A stretch of 64,000 nt of DNA, taken from Aquimarina amphilecti (lineage in GTDB: Bacteria > Bacteroidota > Bacteroidia > Flavobacteriales > Flavobacteriaceae). The stretch lies in NCBI RefSeq assembly GCF_900109375.1, contig NZ_FOAB01000002.1, forward strand, positions 682,001 through 746,000, read 5' to 3'. The translations under genes were made by a program, and so were the position numbers. Each line of letters begins with the position of its first letter. Position 1 is the first letter of the stretch. The notes beneath the pieces are model-generated. The model was not told the origin of the DNA. It saw only the letters and a program-made list of their open reading frames with translations, and did not search any database. Below, one piece after another: positions 1 to 8,256 of the stretch.

Positions 1-1417
1 TATCTAATGCTAGGTCAAACTGTTCTATAGCGATTCGTTTTCTGTCTGGTTGACGAGCAAGAACACTGTTAAAACCAATTCCGTAATCTACTTTTATCTT
101 TTCATTAATATTACTAACTCCAGATAGTTGATTCACATAAATCATATCTTGTTCGAATTGCACATTCTGTGTAAAAAAACCAAAATCATCAATATCTGCA
201 ATAGTGTTTCGGTTAAATCCATTACCGTCAATTCCAAAACGACCTACTTCGTCTTTAGCATCGTTAATAAATAAAGAAGTAAACTTTATTCTATGATCTG
301 GATTAATTCGATATACAATATTTGCCATTGCAGTAGTAGTTCGGCTATATTCGAAAATTTCGGTATCTCTGAATATTTGATTTTCTGCAGCAGTTACATT
401 TGCTGCTTGTCCTCTTGCGTATTCATAATTACTACCAAAAGAGGCAGTTCCGAAGATGCTTAATTTTGATTCTTCGCCTATTTCCCAAGATTTTCCTGCC
501 GCAATCGATCCCGAAAGTCCAACTGGTCCCTCTGATGAAATCGGATCGACACTGTGAGATAAAACAACAGCAAAAGGATCGTTTTTATATCTATTGTAAA
601 ATCCAAAGAATCCTGTTCCTTCGCTTTTCAAAAACCTTTGTCCTATCGAAGCGGTGTTTATGTTGTTTCCTAAATCTACATCGATATATGCTTTTCCTAC
701 ATGTTCTTTTGCTTTAATATCGACATTACCAGCAGCAAAATCACCATAAAAATTAGCAGCGTAGGTTTTGCTTACACCAATGTTTTGAATAACATCAGAT
801 GAGAAGAGACCAAGATCTATATTTTTCTTGTCTACATTATTTGCTGGTAGAGATAAACCATTGAACGTAGTATTTAGGTATCGATCTCCGAGACCTCTAA
901 CATAAACATTACCACCACCTTCTTGTTTTGATATTCCAGAAATTTTGGTAACAGCTCCTGCAGCGTTACTCACACCTTTGTTCGAAAGTTCCTGAGCTCC
1001 AATACTCTGTTTCTGGACTACGGCACCTTTTTGATCTAAAAGAAGTGCTTGCACACTTTCTTTTTTTCTACTAGTTGTCTTAATAACAACTTCATCTAAG
1101 GCTGCTGCACTAGCACCAATTGATGCGTTAACAGTAGTAGTTTCATTTGGTTTTACGATAACTTCTTTTTCAAGTGTTTCGTATCCAACAAAACTAAATT
1201 CTACAACGTATGTTCCGGGTTCTAAATTTTCAATAGTATATAAACCATCAAAATCTGTAGTAGTACCTTTGCTAGTTCCTTTGATTAAAACATTAGCAAA
1301 GGGTAATGGTTGACTGTTTGCTTCTTTATCAAGCAAAGTACCGGCTATAGAGCCAGTTTCCTGCGCACTAACTATTCCAACAACGAATAGTGCACAGAGA
1401 GTAACAATATTTCTCAT
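1..1417 (-). CDS. TonB-dependent receptor with CarboxypepD_reg-like N-terminal domain (3' end outside window)
   Basis: The minus strand is open from the ATG at 1417 to the window edge, about 472 residues. It begins with a signal peptide ending ...GIVSAQ, followed by a CarboxypepD_reg-like beta domain (PFANVLIKGTSKGTTTDFDG, about residues 30-105). Next come a short linker with LDEVVI, a plug domain (VYVRGLGDRYLNTTFNG), and the first strands of an outer-membrane barrel. The family imports large or scarce substrates across the outer membrane using TonB energy. The substrate is not readable from sequence. The nearest genes concern phosphate, and its upstream region carries an 11-bp-spaced TAAC repeat like that in front of the phosphate transporter, so a role in phosphate or organophosphate acquisition is inferred. 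It lacks an adjacent SusD. Family call is firm; substrate is not. Confidence 0.9.
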   Translation of the reverse strand, partial: MRNIVTLCALFVVGIVSAQETGSIAGTLLDKEANSQPLPFANVLIKGTSKGTTTDFDGLYTIENLEPGTYVVEFSFVGYETLEKEVIVKPNETTTVNASIGASAAALDEVVIKTTSRKKESVQALLLDQKGAVVQKQSIGAQELSNKGVSNAAGAVTKISGISKQEGGGNVYVRGLGDRYLNTTFNGLSLPANNVDKKNIDLGLFSSDVIQNIGVSKTYAANFYGDFAAGNVDIKAKEHVGKAYIDVDLGNNINTASIGQRFLKSEGTGFFGFYNRYKNDPFAVVLSHSVDPISSEGPVGLSGSIAAGKSWEIGEESKLSIFGTASFGSNYEYARGQAANVTAAENQIFRDTEIFEYSRTTTAMANIVYRINPDHRIKFTSLFINDAKDEVGRFGIDGNGFNRNTIADIDDFGFFTQNVQFEQDMIYVNQLSGVSNINEKIKVDYGIGFNSVLARQPDRKRIAIEQFDLALD

Positions 1418-1452
1418 AACGTGTTCTAAATTCGGTGCAAATAACGATAGCT

Positions 1453-1481
1453 ATTGTTACCTGTGCGTTACTTAGAAATTA
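1453..1481 (-). promoter_or_regulatory. Candidate Pho-box-like repeats upstream of the receptor gene
   Basis: Read on the minus strand there are three 7-mers at exact 11-bp steps: TAATTTC (1481-1475), TAACGCA (1470-1464) and TAACAAT (1459-1453). The last ends 36 bp before the receptor ATG. Direct repeats spaced one helical turn apart are the known layout of sites for PhoB/OmpR-type regulators. The match is weaker than the arrays at 2195-2245 and 2607-2646. Confidence 0.4.
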
Positions 1482-1733
1482 AATAAGAGTGATTATAGTG
1501 TTATGTAATTGTTATCTAAAGAGTGTAATAAAACTATATTTCTTGTTTTTTTGGAAGAGGGTATTTTGTGTAAGGTTTTAATTTATAAGATGTTTTGAGG
1601 TTTTTTTTCAATGTTTACCTAATTGTTAAGAAGTCTACTGTTTGTGGTTCGTGTAAATTTATTTTTAATAAATGATTTCTTGGTTTTGTCAATAAATTTA
1701 GAAAAAAGAACCGTTTTTTGAAGTTATATATAA

Positions 1734-1761
1734 TAAAAAAACGCTCAGAATTTCTGAACGT
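1734..1761 (-). terminator. Rho-independent terminator of the MORN gene
   Basis: A 9-bp stem (1741-1749 with 1753-1761, one G:T pair, 3-nt loop) is followed on the minus strand by a T-run. It lies 28 bp past the stop codon of the minus-strand gene at 1790-2149. Confidence 0.8.
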
Positions 1762-1789
1762 TTCGCATTAATTATATTAGCAAATTTAT

Positions 1790-2149
1790 TTATTGTTCAT
1801 AATTAACAACTACGTCGCTTTTATTAGACCAAGTTGTTACGGATGCAATACTATTATCGGAATAATTTACTTCTGAAAGTTTTTCACCTTTCCAAAAAAA
1901 CCATTTTCCAGTTTTAGCTCCATTATTATATTGACCCATAGCGATTTTCTTTCCAGATAAATCATAAGACTTCCATTCTCCGTGTAATTTTCCTTCTTTA
2001 TTGTAAAATCCTTGTTGACGAATTTCACCATTTTCATAAAAGTACGTTCCTTTAATTGAATTTCCTTCTTTTTCGAAAGTAGGTTTCGCGTCTTGAGCCA
2101 TCATTACTCCTGAAAAAAGGATAGCAAGTGTTAATAATAGATTCTTCAT
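1790..2149 (-). CDS. Secreted MORN-repeat protein (YwqK-like)
   Basis: A 119-residue protein with an N-terminal signal peptide (MKNLLLTLAILFSGVMMAQ) and about three MORN_2-type repeats: GTYFYENGEIRQQGFYN, GKLHGEWKSYDLSGK and GAKTGKWFFWKGEKLSE. Databases often label this family YwqK antitoxin, but the signal peptide points to the periplasm or surface and no toxin is adjacent. Function is unknown. Its promoter region has a perfect TACATTTG -7 element (2196-2189) with an 11-bp-phased repeat array just upstream, so it may be controlled by the neighbouring PhoB-like regulator. It is monocistronic, with its own terminator. Confidence 0.8.
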   Translation of the reverse strand: MKNLLLTLAILFSGVMMAQDAKPTFEKEGNSIKGTYFYENGEIRQQGFYNKEGKLHGEWKSYDLSGKKIAMGQYNNGAKTGKWFFWKGEKLSEVNYSDNSIASVTTWSNKSDVVVNYEQ

Positions 2150-2188
2150 AATATATTTTTTAATTGGGGATTCTTAATGATTACATTA

Positions 2189-2196
2189 CAAATGTA
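2189..2196 (-). promoter_or_regulatory. -7 promoter element of the MORN gene
   Basis: The minus strand reads TACATTTG, a perfect match to the Bacteroidota TAnnTTTG element, 40 bp before the ATG at 2149. The phased repeat array at 2195-2245 lies where an activator of the PhoB type would bind. Confidence 0.55.
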
Positions 2197-2245
2197 ACAT
2201 TTATTTTACTTTTAAGCAACATTTGCATAACATTAAGTTAACATT
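2195..2245. promoter_or_regulatory. Candidate Pho box array, MORN-gene side
   Basis: TAACATT occurs exactly at 2195, 2228 and 2239, and CAACATT at 2217. A poorer unit (TTACTTT) sits at 2206, so five units fall on one 11-bp register. Such direct repeats with 11-bp period are typical of PhoB sites (E. coli CTGTCAT-N4). Relative to the MORN gene the repeats are in reverse orientation, which is a caveat. They might also be oriented for the transporter, but that start is about 430 bp away. Confidence 0.6.
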
Positions 2246-2606
2246 AAATCTACAAACAACTGTTTATTAAGATTTTACAATGTAAATAATAATGTTTTTG
2301 ATAACATGAGGAGTTATGAATTGTGAAAAAAGAGGGGATTTGTTAGGCTAAATACTGTTTGAATGTATTAGGTTAAATTTTGATAGTTTGTGGTTTTTAT
2401 GATGTTAATTAATATCATAACTTCTTAAAAGCATTATAATATATGGCATGAAAAAACAATGTTCTAAAATTTGTAATATATAAATGAATTATGATTTTTT
2501 TAAAGTCATCAAAAAAGTTGATTTATGAGAACTAAATTCATTCTATGGCAATTATGAGTTTAAGCATATTATAGGACTAAATCATTTTTAGAATAGATAA
2601 AAAAGA

Positions 2607-2650
2607 TAACATTTCAATAACATACGGCTAGATTATTAGTAACATTTTTG
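2607..2650 (+). promoter_or_regulatory. Candidate Pho box and promoter of the phosphate transporter
   Basis: TAACATT at 2607, TAACATA at 2618 and TAACATT at 2640 lie on one 11-bp register (steps of 11 and 22). A near-consensus -7 element, CATTTTTG, covers 2643-2650, 26 bp before the ATG. The first two units would fall around -35 to -50, where a PhoB-type activator normally replaces the -35 contact. Confidence 0.6.
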
Positions 2651-2675
2651 TGGTTTATAAGATTGTAAGAAAAAT

Positions 2676-5063
2676 ATGAACGACATTTATATTTTAATGA
2701 TTGTTGCGTTGGCTATTTTAGCGATCGCTGATTTGGTAGTTGGAGTTAGTAATGATGCAGTTAATTTTTTAAATTCTGCCATAGGATCTAAGGCAGTTTC
2801 CTTTAGAACTATTATGATTGTTGCCAGCTTAGGTATTGCTGCAGGAGCTATATTTTCAAGCGGATTAATGGAAGTTGCTCGTAAAGGTATTTTTGTTCCT
2901 AGCGAGTTTTATTTTGATGAAATCATGATCATTTTTATGGCGGTTATGATCACTGATATTTTGTTGCTGGATTTTTTCAATACACTCGGTATGCCAACAT
3001 CTACAACTGTTTCGATAGTATTTGAGTTATTGGGAGCAGCCGTTTGTGTTGCTTTGATTAAAATAGCTGCAGATGCAGATCTATCCTTCGGAGATTTAGG
3101 AGATTACATAAATACTAAAAAAGCAGGTGAAATTATTGCCGGAATTTTACTCTCTGTGGTAGTTGCATTTTCCATAGGTGCAATTGTTCAATACGTCTCT
3201 CGATTATTATTGTCTTTTAACTTTGATAAGAAAGCAAAATGGGTAGGAGCTTTGTTTGGAGGAATTGCATTGACAGCGATACTTTATTTTATTTTTATTA
3301 AAGGTATTAAAGGAACTAATTACGCCAAGTTAGTGGTGGATACATTATCTAATGATACTGGTTTAGGATTTTTAGAATGGGCCAACTTGTATTTCGAAAG
3401 TTCTTATGAAACGGTTAAAGAATTAGCGAAAGCAAAGAAAGATTTGTTTGTAATAAATGTGGAAGCAGGTACTATATCTACCACACTTAGAGGGTTTTTA
3501 GAAACCAATGTTTTAGCAATAGTAATAGCTGGCTTTGGAATGTTATCCTTAATCTCTTTTGTGTTTATGAACTTTTTAAAAGTTAATATATATAAGTTGA
3601 TTATTATAGTAGGAACTTTTGCATTGGCACTTGCTTTTGCGGGGAATGACCTAGTGAATTTCATTGGTGTTCCAATTGCAGCTTGGGAAGGGTATCAAAT
3701 GTGGAGCGCTTCGGGAACTCCTGCTGATGAATTTTTGATGTCTTCACTAAGTGGTAAGGCAGAAACACCAACTTTACTATTATTAGGAGCAGGACTTATT
3801 ATGGTATTAACGCTTTGGTTTTCTTCAAAAGCGAAAAATGTTGTTAAGACTTCTATTGATTTATCTCGTCAAGGTGAAGGAGATGAAAAGTTTAGCCCTA
3901 ATTTTCTTTCTAGAGGTGTAGTAAGAGGAACTGTTTTTATTTCTGAAGTTTTATCTTCAATTACGCCAACTTCATTTAAGAAGTTTTCAGGAAAACAGTT
4001 TGAAGAGTCTTCTACTCCTATTACTACAAGAAAAGAAGATCTTCCGGCATTTGATATGGTAAGAGCTGCTGTAAATCTTATGGTCGCAGGAGTGCTGATT
4101 TCTATAGCAACTTCTATGAAACTACCGCTGTCCACAACCTATGTTACATTTATGGTAGCAATGGGTACCTCATTAGCAGATAGAGCTTGGGGAACGGAAA
4201 GTGCCGTGTATCGTGTAGCAGGAGTATTAAATGTAATTGGAGGTTGGTTTTTTACAGCAATCAGTGCATTTTTGGCAGCTGCTTTAATAGCATTTTTGAT
4301 CAACTTTAATCAGCCGATTATGACTGGTGTTTTATTGTTGGTAGCAATTATACTGTTAGTAAGAAATACTATTAGATATCGTAATAAAACTAGAGCAGAT
4401 AAAGCAGAAGATAGTCTTAAAAAATCAGAGAGTAGTTCTATCCAAGGAGTGATTGAAGAAAGTGCTGGTAATATTAAATCTTTTGTAAATAGAGGAAATA
4501 AAATTTACAGTAGTACAGTAGATAGTTTGGCAAAATATGATCTAGCATCTCTTAAAAAGAGTAGGAAAGGTATTGCTAAATTGGAAACCGAAGTTGAAGA
4601 ATTGAGAGATAGTATTTTCTATTTTATTAAAAATCTCGATGAATCAAGTGTTGGAGCTAGTAGCTTTTATATTTCTATTTTAGGACATCTGGAAGACATT
4701 ACTCAGTCTTTGGATTATATTTCTAAAAATAGCCATAAACACGTAAATAATAATCACAAAAAATTACGATTTAATCAAATTAAGGACCTCAAAGAAATCG
4801 AAGACCAGTTACAAGAATTTTTTATTAGTATTAAGAATGTTTTTGACAGTAGAGATTTTAATGGTTTAAATAGTATTATAGAGGAAAAGCAAGGATTATT
4901 TACTTTAGTAAATGATAAGATCAATAAACAGGTAGAACGAACAAGAACAGAAGAAAGTAGTCCTAAAAACACAACGCTTTATTTTGGACTTCTTATGGAG
5001 ACAAAGGATCTTATAACAGCTACTATGAATTTGCTAACTACATATAGAGATCATCAGAATTAA
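2676..5063 (+). CDS. pit: Inorganic phosphate transporter, Pit/PHO4 family, with PhoU-like C-terminal region
   Basis: A 795-residue inner-membrane protein. The duplicated PHO4 signature is visible as GVSNDAVNFLNSAIGS (about residues 23-38) and FAGNDLVNFIGVP (about residues 320-332). Around twelve hydrophobic segments extend to about residue 570. The last 200 or so residues are soluble and helical with heptad-like runs, resembling PhoU. Pit carriers move phosphate as a metal complex or with cations at low affinity; the PhoU-like tail suggests feedback control. It lies just before the PhoB/PhoR-like pair and has phased repeats in its promoter, so regulation by phosphate supply is likely. The length suits the long flavobacterial form; family identity is firm. 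Confidence 0.92.
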   Translation: MNDIYILMIVALAILAIADLVVGVSNDAVNFLNSAIGSKAVSFRTIMIVASLGIAAGAIFSSGLMEVARKGIFVPSEFYFDEIMIIFMAVMITDILLLDFFNTLGMPTSTTVSIVFELLGAAVCVALIKIAADADLSFGDLGDYINTKKAGEIIAGILLSVVVAFSIGAIVQYVSRLLLSFNFDKKAKWVGALFGGIALTAILYFIFIKGIKGTNYAKLVVDTLSNDTGLGFLEWANLYFESSYETVKELAKAKKDLFVINVEAGTISTTLRGFLETNVLAIVIAGFGMLSLISFVFMNFLKVNIYKLIIIVGTFALALAFAGNDLVNFIGVPIAAWEGYQMWSASGTPADEFLMSSLSGKAETPTLLLLGAGLIMVLTLWFSSKAKNVVKTSIDLSRQGEGDEKFSPNFLSRGVVRGTVFISEVLSSITPTSFKKFSGKQFEESSTPITTRKEDLPAFDMVRAAVNLMVAGVLISIATSMKLPLSTTYVTFMVAMGTSLADRAWGTESAVYRVAGVLNVIGGWFFTAISAFLAAALIAFLINFNQPIMTGVLLLVAIILLVRNTIRYRNKTRADKAEDSLKKSESSSIQGVIEESAGNIKSFVNRGNKIYSSTVDSLAKYDLASLKKSRKGIAKLETEVEELRDSIFYFIKNLDESSVGASSFYISILGHLEDITQSLDYISKNSHKHVNNNHKKLRFNQIKDLKEIEDQLQEFFISIKNVFDSRDFNGLNSIIEEKQGLFTLVNDKINKQVERTRTEESSPKNTTLYFGLLMETKDLITATMNLLTTYRDHQN

Positions 5064-5075
5064 TTGTCAAACAGA

Positions 5076-5106
5076 TTTTATTAAGTTAACTTAACGTTAT
5101 CCTTAT
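5076..5106 (+). promoter_or_regulatory. Palindrome and degenerate 11-bp repeats upstream of the response regulator
   Basis: A perfect 14-bp palindrome, TTAAGTTAACTTAA, spans 5081-5094. It sits in three degenerate 11-bp units starting at 5076, 5087 and 5098 (TTTTATT, TAACTTA, TATCCTT) that resemble the TAACATT unit. It could be an autoregulatory site, but the match is weak. Confidence 0.3.
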
Positions 5107-5170
5107 GAAATTTTTATGTTAGTTTATCGTTTCCTGGATAAATGTTTATCCATACTTCATTTTAACCTAG

Positions 5171-5185
5171 TATATTTACGAATAG
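5171..5185 (+). promoter_or_regulatory. Core promoter of the two-component operon
   Basis: The 15-mer TATATTTACGAATAG lies 19 bp before the ATG at 5204. It includes TATATTTA, one mismatch from TAnnTTTG. The identical 15-mer occurs at 59048-59062, also just before a gene, which supports a promoter role. Confidence 0.5.
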
Positions 5186-5203
5186 TGATGTAATTCAAAA
5201 AAA

Positions 5204-5887
5204 ATGAACAAAAAAGATATTACGATTTTACTAGTAGATGATGAGCCGGACATTTTAGAAATTGTTGGCTATAATTTAACTGCCGAAGGCTATAATGTTT
5301 TAACTGCTGAGAATGGTAACGAAGCTGTTAAAATTGCAAAAAAGAGAAAACCACATTTAATCATCTTGGATGTAATGATGCCAGAAATGGATGGAATAGA
5401 AGCTTGTGAACAGATTCGAAAAATACCAGATTTACAAAATACAATTATCACTTTTTTAACTGCTCGTGGAGAAGATTATTCTCAAGTAGCTGGATTTGAT
5501 GCTGGAGCGGATGATTATATTACAAAACCAATTAGACCTAAGGTGTTGGTTAGTAAGGTGAAAGCATTATTGCGTAGGTTAAAAGAAGACGATGCTAATG
5601 ATAATGTCGTTAAGATAGGAAATCTCGTTATTAATAGAGATGAGTATAAAATTGTAAAAGATAAAAAAGAAATAATATTACCAAGAAAAGAGTTTGAATT
5701 ATTATCTTTATTAGCCTCTAAACCTGGTAAAGTCTTTAAAAGAGAAGATATACTTGATAAGGTTTGGGGTAATGAGGTAATTGTAGGCGGACGTACCATT
5801 GACGTTCATATCCGGAAATTGAGAGAGAAATTAGGAGATGAAAGTTTTAAAACAATAAAAGGTGTCGGCTATAAGTTTGTAGTATAA
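5204..5887 (+). CDS. phoB: OmpR/PhoB-family response regulator
   Basis: A 227-residue cytoplasmic regulator. The receiver domain (1-120) has the acidic pair D12/D13 and the phosphoacceptor D56 in LDVMMPEMDG. The C-terminal winged-helix domain (about 130-227) has the family pattern RKEFELLSLLASKPGKVF and GRTIDVHIRKLREKLG. Its stop overlaps the start of the kinase gene (TAATG at 5885-5889), so the two are translationally coupled. It follows the phosphate transporter, and 11-bp direct repeats suited to this family stand in front of neighbouring genes. The PhoB assignment therefore rests on context as well as family. Confidence 0.85.
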   Translation: MNKKDITILLVDDEPDILEIVGYNLTAEGYNVLTAENGNEAVKIAKKRKPHLIILDVMMPEMDGIEACEQIRKIPDLQNTIITFLTARGEDYSQVAGFDAGADDYITKPIRPKVLVSKVKALLRRLKEDDANDNVVKIGNLVINRDEYKIVKDKKEIILPRKEFELLSLLASKPGKVFKREDILDKVWGNEVIVGGRTIDVHIRKLREKLGDESFKTIKGVGYKFVV

Positions 5888-6966
5888 TGGCAGAAAATTT
5901 TAAGAGATCGTATAGGTTTGCATATCTATCATCTTTATATATAACGTTATTATTAACGCTCTTAATGAGCGTTTTTTTTTATATCCAAAATCAGTTTAAT
6001 CCATTGTTTATAATAGGGTTCATTATTCTATGTTATGGGATATGTTTTCTTATCATTCAATATCGTGTTCAGAAATTTATTTATCGTAGAGTAAGAAAGA
6101 TATACGATGATATTGAAATGTTGGATATGGATACTTTAGGTGAAAGTCCAGTTACGACGGATATGAAAACGTTAATTAAGGAAGTCGAAAAATTTGCTCA
6201 AAAACGAAAAACAGAAATAGAAAGTCTAAAGGTTAGAGAAGATTATCGTAAAGAGTTTATGGGTAATGTTTCTCATGAGCTTAAAACTCCATTATTTACA
6301 GTGCAAGGATATATTCTAACACTGATTGATGGAGCGATGAATGATCCTGCGATTCTGGATAAATACTTAAATCGTGCTAATAAAGGAGTAGAACGACTTA
6401 TTTATATAGTCAAAGATTTGGATATGATCACCAAATTAGAAGTGGGAGATTTAAATCTTAACTATACTAATTTTGATATTATAGAATTGGTGCAAAGTGT
6501 TTTTGATCTATTCGAAATGAAGGCATCAAAAAAGAACATTGCTTTGACTTTTGATATGAATTATCAAGATCCAATAATTGTTCATGCAGATAAGGAAAGA
6601 ATCCAACAGGTACTGTCCAATCTGATCGTTAATTCTATTAAGTATGGAAAAGAAGATGGTACAACAGAAGTAAGTATAGAAAATCTAATTAAAAATAAAG
6701 TAATAGTTAGAGTAACGGATAATGGCGAGGGTATTGCCCAAGCGCATATTCCAAGATTGTTCGAGCGTTTTTATCGAGTAGATAAAAGTGGATCTCGTAA
6801 AGAAGGAGGTTCAGGGCTCGGATTAGCTATCGTTAAGCATATTATTGAAGCACATCATGAACGAATATATGTAGAAAGTGACTATCGCATAGGGAGTGAA
6901 TTCTCATTTACTTTGGAAAAAGTGAAAAAGTTCCCTGTAGTCGATGTCGGTACTAAAACTACTTAA
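5887..6966 (+). CDS. phoR: Sensor histidine kinase, PhoR-like
   Basis: A 359-residue membrane kinase. Two hydrophobic segments (about 13-32 and 36-58) are followed by a short linker without an obvious large periplasmic sensor. The H box is FMGNVSHELKTP with H130, and the ATPase domain has NLIVNSIKYG (N box), VTDNGEGIA (G1) and GGSGLGLAIVKHI (G2). It should autophosphorylate and pass phosphate to D56 of the upstream regulator. The lack of a periplasmic domain matches PhoR kinases, which sense through the transport machinery. Its last 63 bp are antisense to the 3' end of the convergent glycosyltransferase gene. Confidence 0.85.
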   Translation: MAENFKRSYRFAYLSSLYITLLLTLLMSVFFYIQNQFNPLFIIGFIILCYGICFLIIQYRVQKFIYRRVRKIYDDIEMLDMDTLGESPVTTDMKTLIKEVEKFAQKRKTEIESLKVREDYRKEFMGNVSHELKTPLFTVQGYILTLIDGAMNDPAILDKYLNRANKGVERLIYIVKDLDMITKLEVGDLNLNYTNFDIIELVQSVFDLFEMKASKKNIALTFDMNYQDPIIVHADKERIQQVLSNLIVNSIKYGKEDGTTEVSIENLIKNKVIVRVTDNGEGIAQAHIPRLFERFYRVDKSGSRKEGGSGLGLAIVKHIIEAHHERIYVESDYRIGSEFSFTLEKVKKFPVVDVGTKTT

Positions 6967-7959
6967 TCCTTTATAAGCGTTTAAGTCATATAATTTCTTT
7001 AGCGTAAATTCATTCTGTTTGCAACTAGGAACTAGCTTATTGTTAGTAAGACGTTCTGCTAGATATTCTTGTTCAAATTGACCAGGTGTAGGTATAAAAA
7101 AGGCCTTTTTCTTTAATTTGGCAAGATCCATTACAGTAGTATATCCCGATCTGGAAATGATGATGTTACTGCTGTTAATGGTGTTTTCTAGTGCTAAACC
7201 TGTAAGATAATTGTGTATAGTAATATTATTTTTGATATAAGTTTTCTGATCTTCTTCGATAATACCTCTAACGAAAACAATTTTTTTATCACTACGTTCG
7301 AATTCTTGAAACAGTTTTTCTTCTAACATGGTTCGCTGAGGTTCTGGTCCAGACAATAGTACCATAATATCATATTTCTTCGGGAGATTTTGATAATTGA
7401 ACCTGCTTAAAGGGCCTAGGTAGGTAACCGGAATATTACTGTGTTTAGGATGACCAAGTTCACCACTTAAACTTGGGTCATCAGCCATGTCAGGAACCCA
7501 ACAAACATCAAATTTTTTAATGTATTTATTATGAATTTTTGTACTGATTGATGTTGTTTTTCCACTTAGAACAGTAAGCTGATGTGTTATAAATACTGAA
7601 GGCAAACTTTTATGCCTAACTCCCATTCTATTATCTGAGATAATACCATAAAAATCATCTGATTCTATAATACGTTTTGTTGCTTTTTTTTCAGCTGTAA
7701 TAGCATGTGCAATTTTGGGGCTATTAAGTAACATCTTAATTTTGAAGTTACTAGCCTTTTTTGAGTATTCTATATTATACGAAGGGATTTCTTCCTTTGT
7801 TAAATATGGAAATTCTTTCTTTAATAATGCCAGTGCTGCTCCATCGGATGCAATAACAGGTTCAAAACCTTCATCAATTAGGGCATTAATGATAGGAATA
7901 CAACGAGTTGCGTGACCTAAACCCCAGTTAAGTGGTGCTACAAGTACTTTTTTACTCAA
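6904..7959 (-). CDS. Glycosyltransferase, MurG/GT28-like
   Basis: A 351-residue soluble GT-B-type protein. The N-terminus VLVAPLNWGLGHATRCIPII has the glycine-rich loop and GHATR motif of GT28-like glycosyltransferases. The C-terminal half has a nucleotide-sugar-binding pattern (IISRSGYTTVMDLAKLKKKAFFIPTPGQFEQEYLAERL) typical of MurG and monogalactosyldiacylglycerol synthase relatives. It probably transfers a sugar to a lipid or cell-envelope acceptor; donor and acceptor are unknown. It is monocistronic and convergent with the kinase gene, overlapping it by 63 bp (6904-6966). It is too distant from MurG itself to be called peptidoglycan synthesis. Confidence 0.8.
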   Translation of the reverse strand: MSKKVLVAPLNWGLGHATRCIPIINALIDEGFEPVIASDGAALALLKKEFPYLTKEEIPSYNIEYSKKASNFKIKMLLNSPKIAHAITAEKKATKRIIESDDFYGIISDNRMGVRHKSLPSVFITHQLTVLSGKTTSISTKIHNKYIKKFDVCWVPDMADDPSLSGELGHPKHSNIPVTYLGPLSRFNYQNLPKKYDIMVLLSGPEPQRTMLEEKLFQEFERSDKKIVFVRGIIEEDQKTYIKNNITIHNYLTGLALENTINSSNIIISRSGYTTVMDLAKLKKKAFFIPTPGQFEQEYLAERLTNNKLVPSCKQNEFTLKKLYDLNAYKGLSSFSTDIDYRELFHFFQSK

Positions 7960-8256
7960 AATCTATAGTTTTGTAAGTTAATCATTCAAAAAATGCTAGT
8001 CCTATTTTTAAAATTAATAGTATTCTTCTAAGTATATATTTCCTTAATTTTACCAAAAAATTATGTTTAGGTTAGTCAGAAAATATTAATGACATATAAG
8101 GTTTACAATACCAATAATATTATTGCATTGATATTATATTGTTTATGTTTTTAAGAAAGTGGAGTTGATTTTATTTGATAAAAACCAAGAATTTGAGACT
8201 TACATGTAACATAAAAGGAGTTAAAGAGTCAAATACATATAGAAGCAAATAAATAG

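Larger units (their letters stand above)
1418..1789. other. Intergenic region between receptor and MORN gene
   Basis: This 372-bp A+T-rich stretch holds no convincing open reading frame. The part next to the receptor start contains the candidate 11-bp-phased regulatory repeats (1453-1481). The far end contains the terminator of the MORN gene (1734-1761). I see nothing else. Confidence 0.6.
2150..2675. other. Long divergent intergenic region between MORN gene and phosphate transporter
   Basis: This 526-bp A+T-rich region has no credible open reading frame. It carries one array of 11-bp-phased TAACATT repeats near each end (2195-2245 and 2607-2646). It also has two short TTACA...TGTAA palindromes, near 2187 and 2276, of unknown meaning. 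The middle, about 2310-2600, shows nothing I can name. Confidence 0.6.

Noticed and set aside
2302..2308. A further TAACATG near the middle of the 2150-2675 gap as part of the phased arrays
   Set aside because: It is not on the 11-bp register of either array and stands alone.
3404..4135. Antisense open frames within the phosphate transporter gene
   Set aside because: They are shadows of the coding frame with no recognisable domain.
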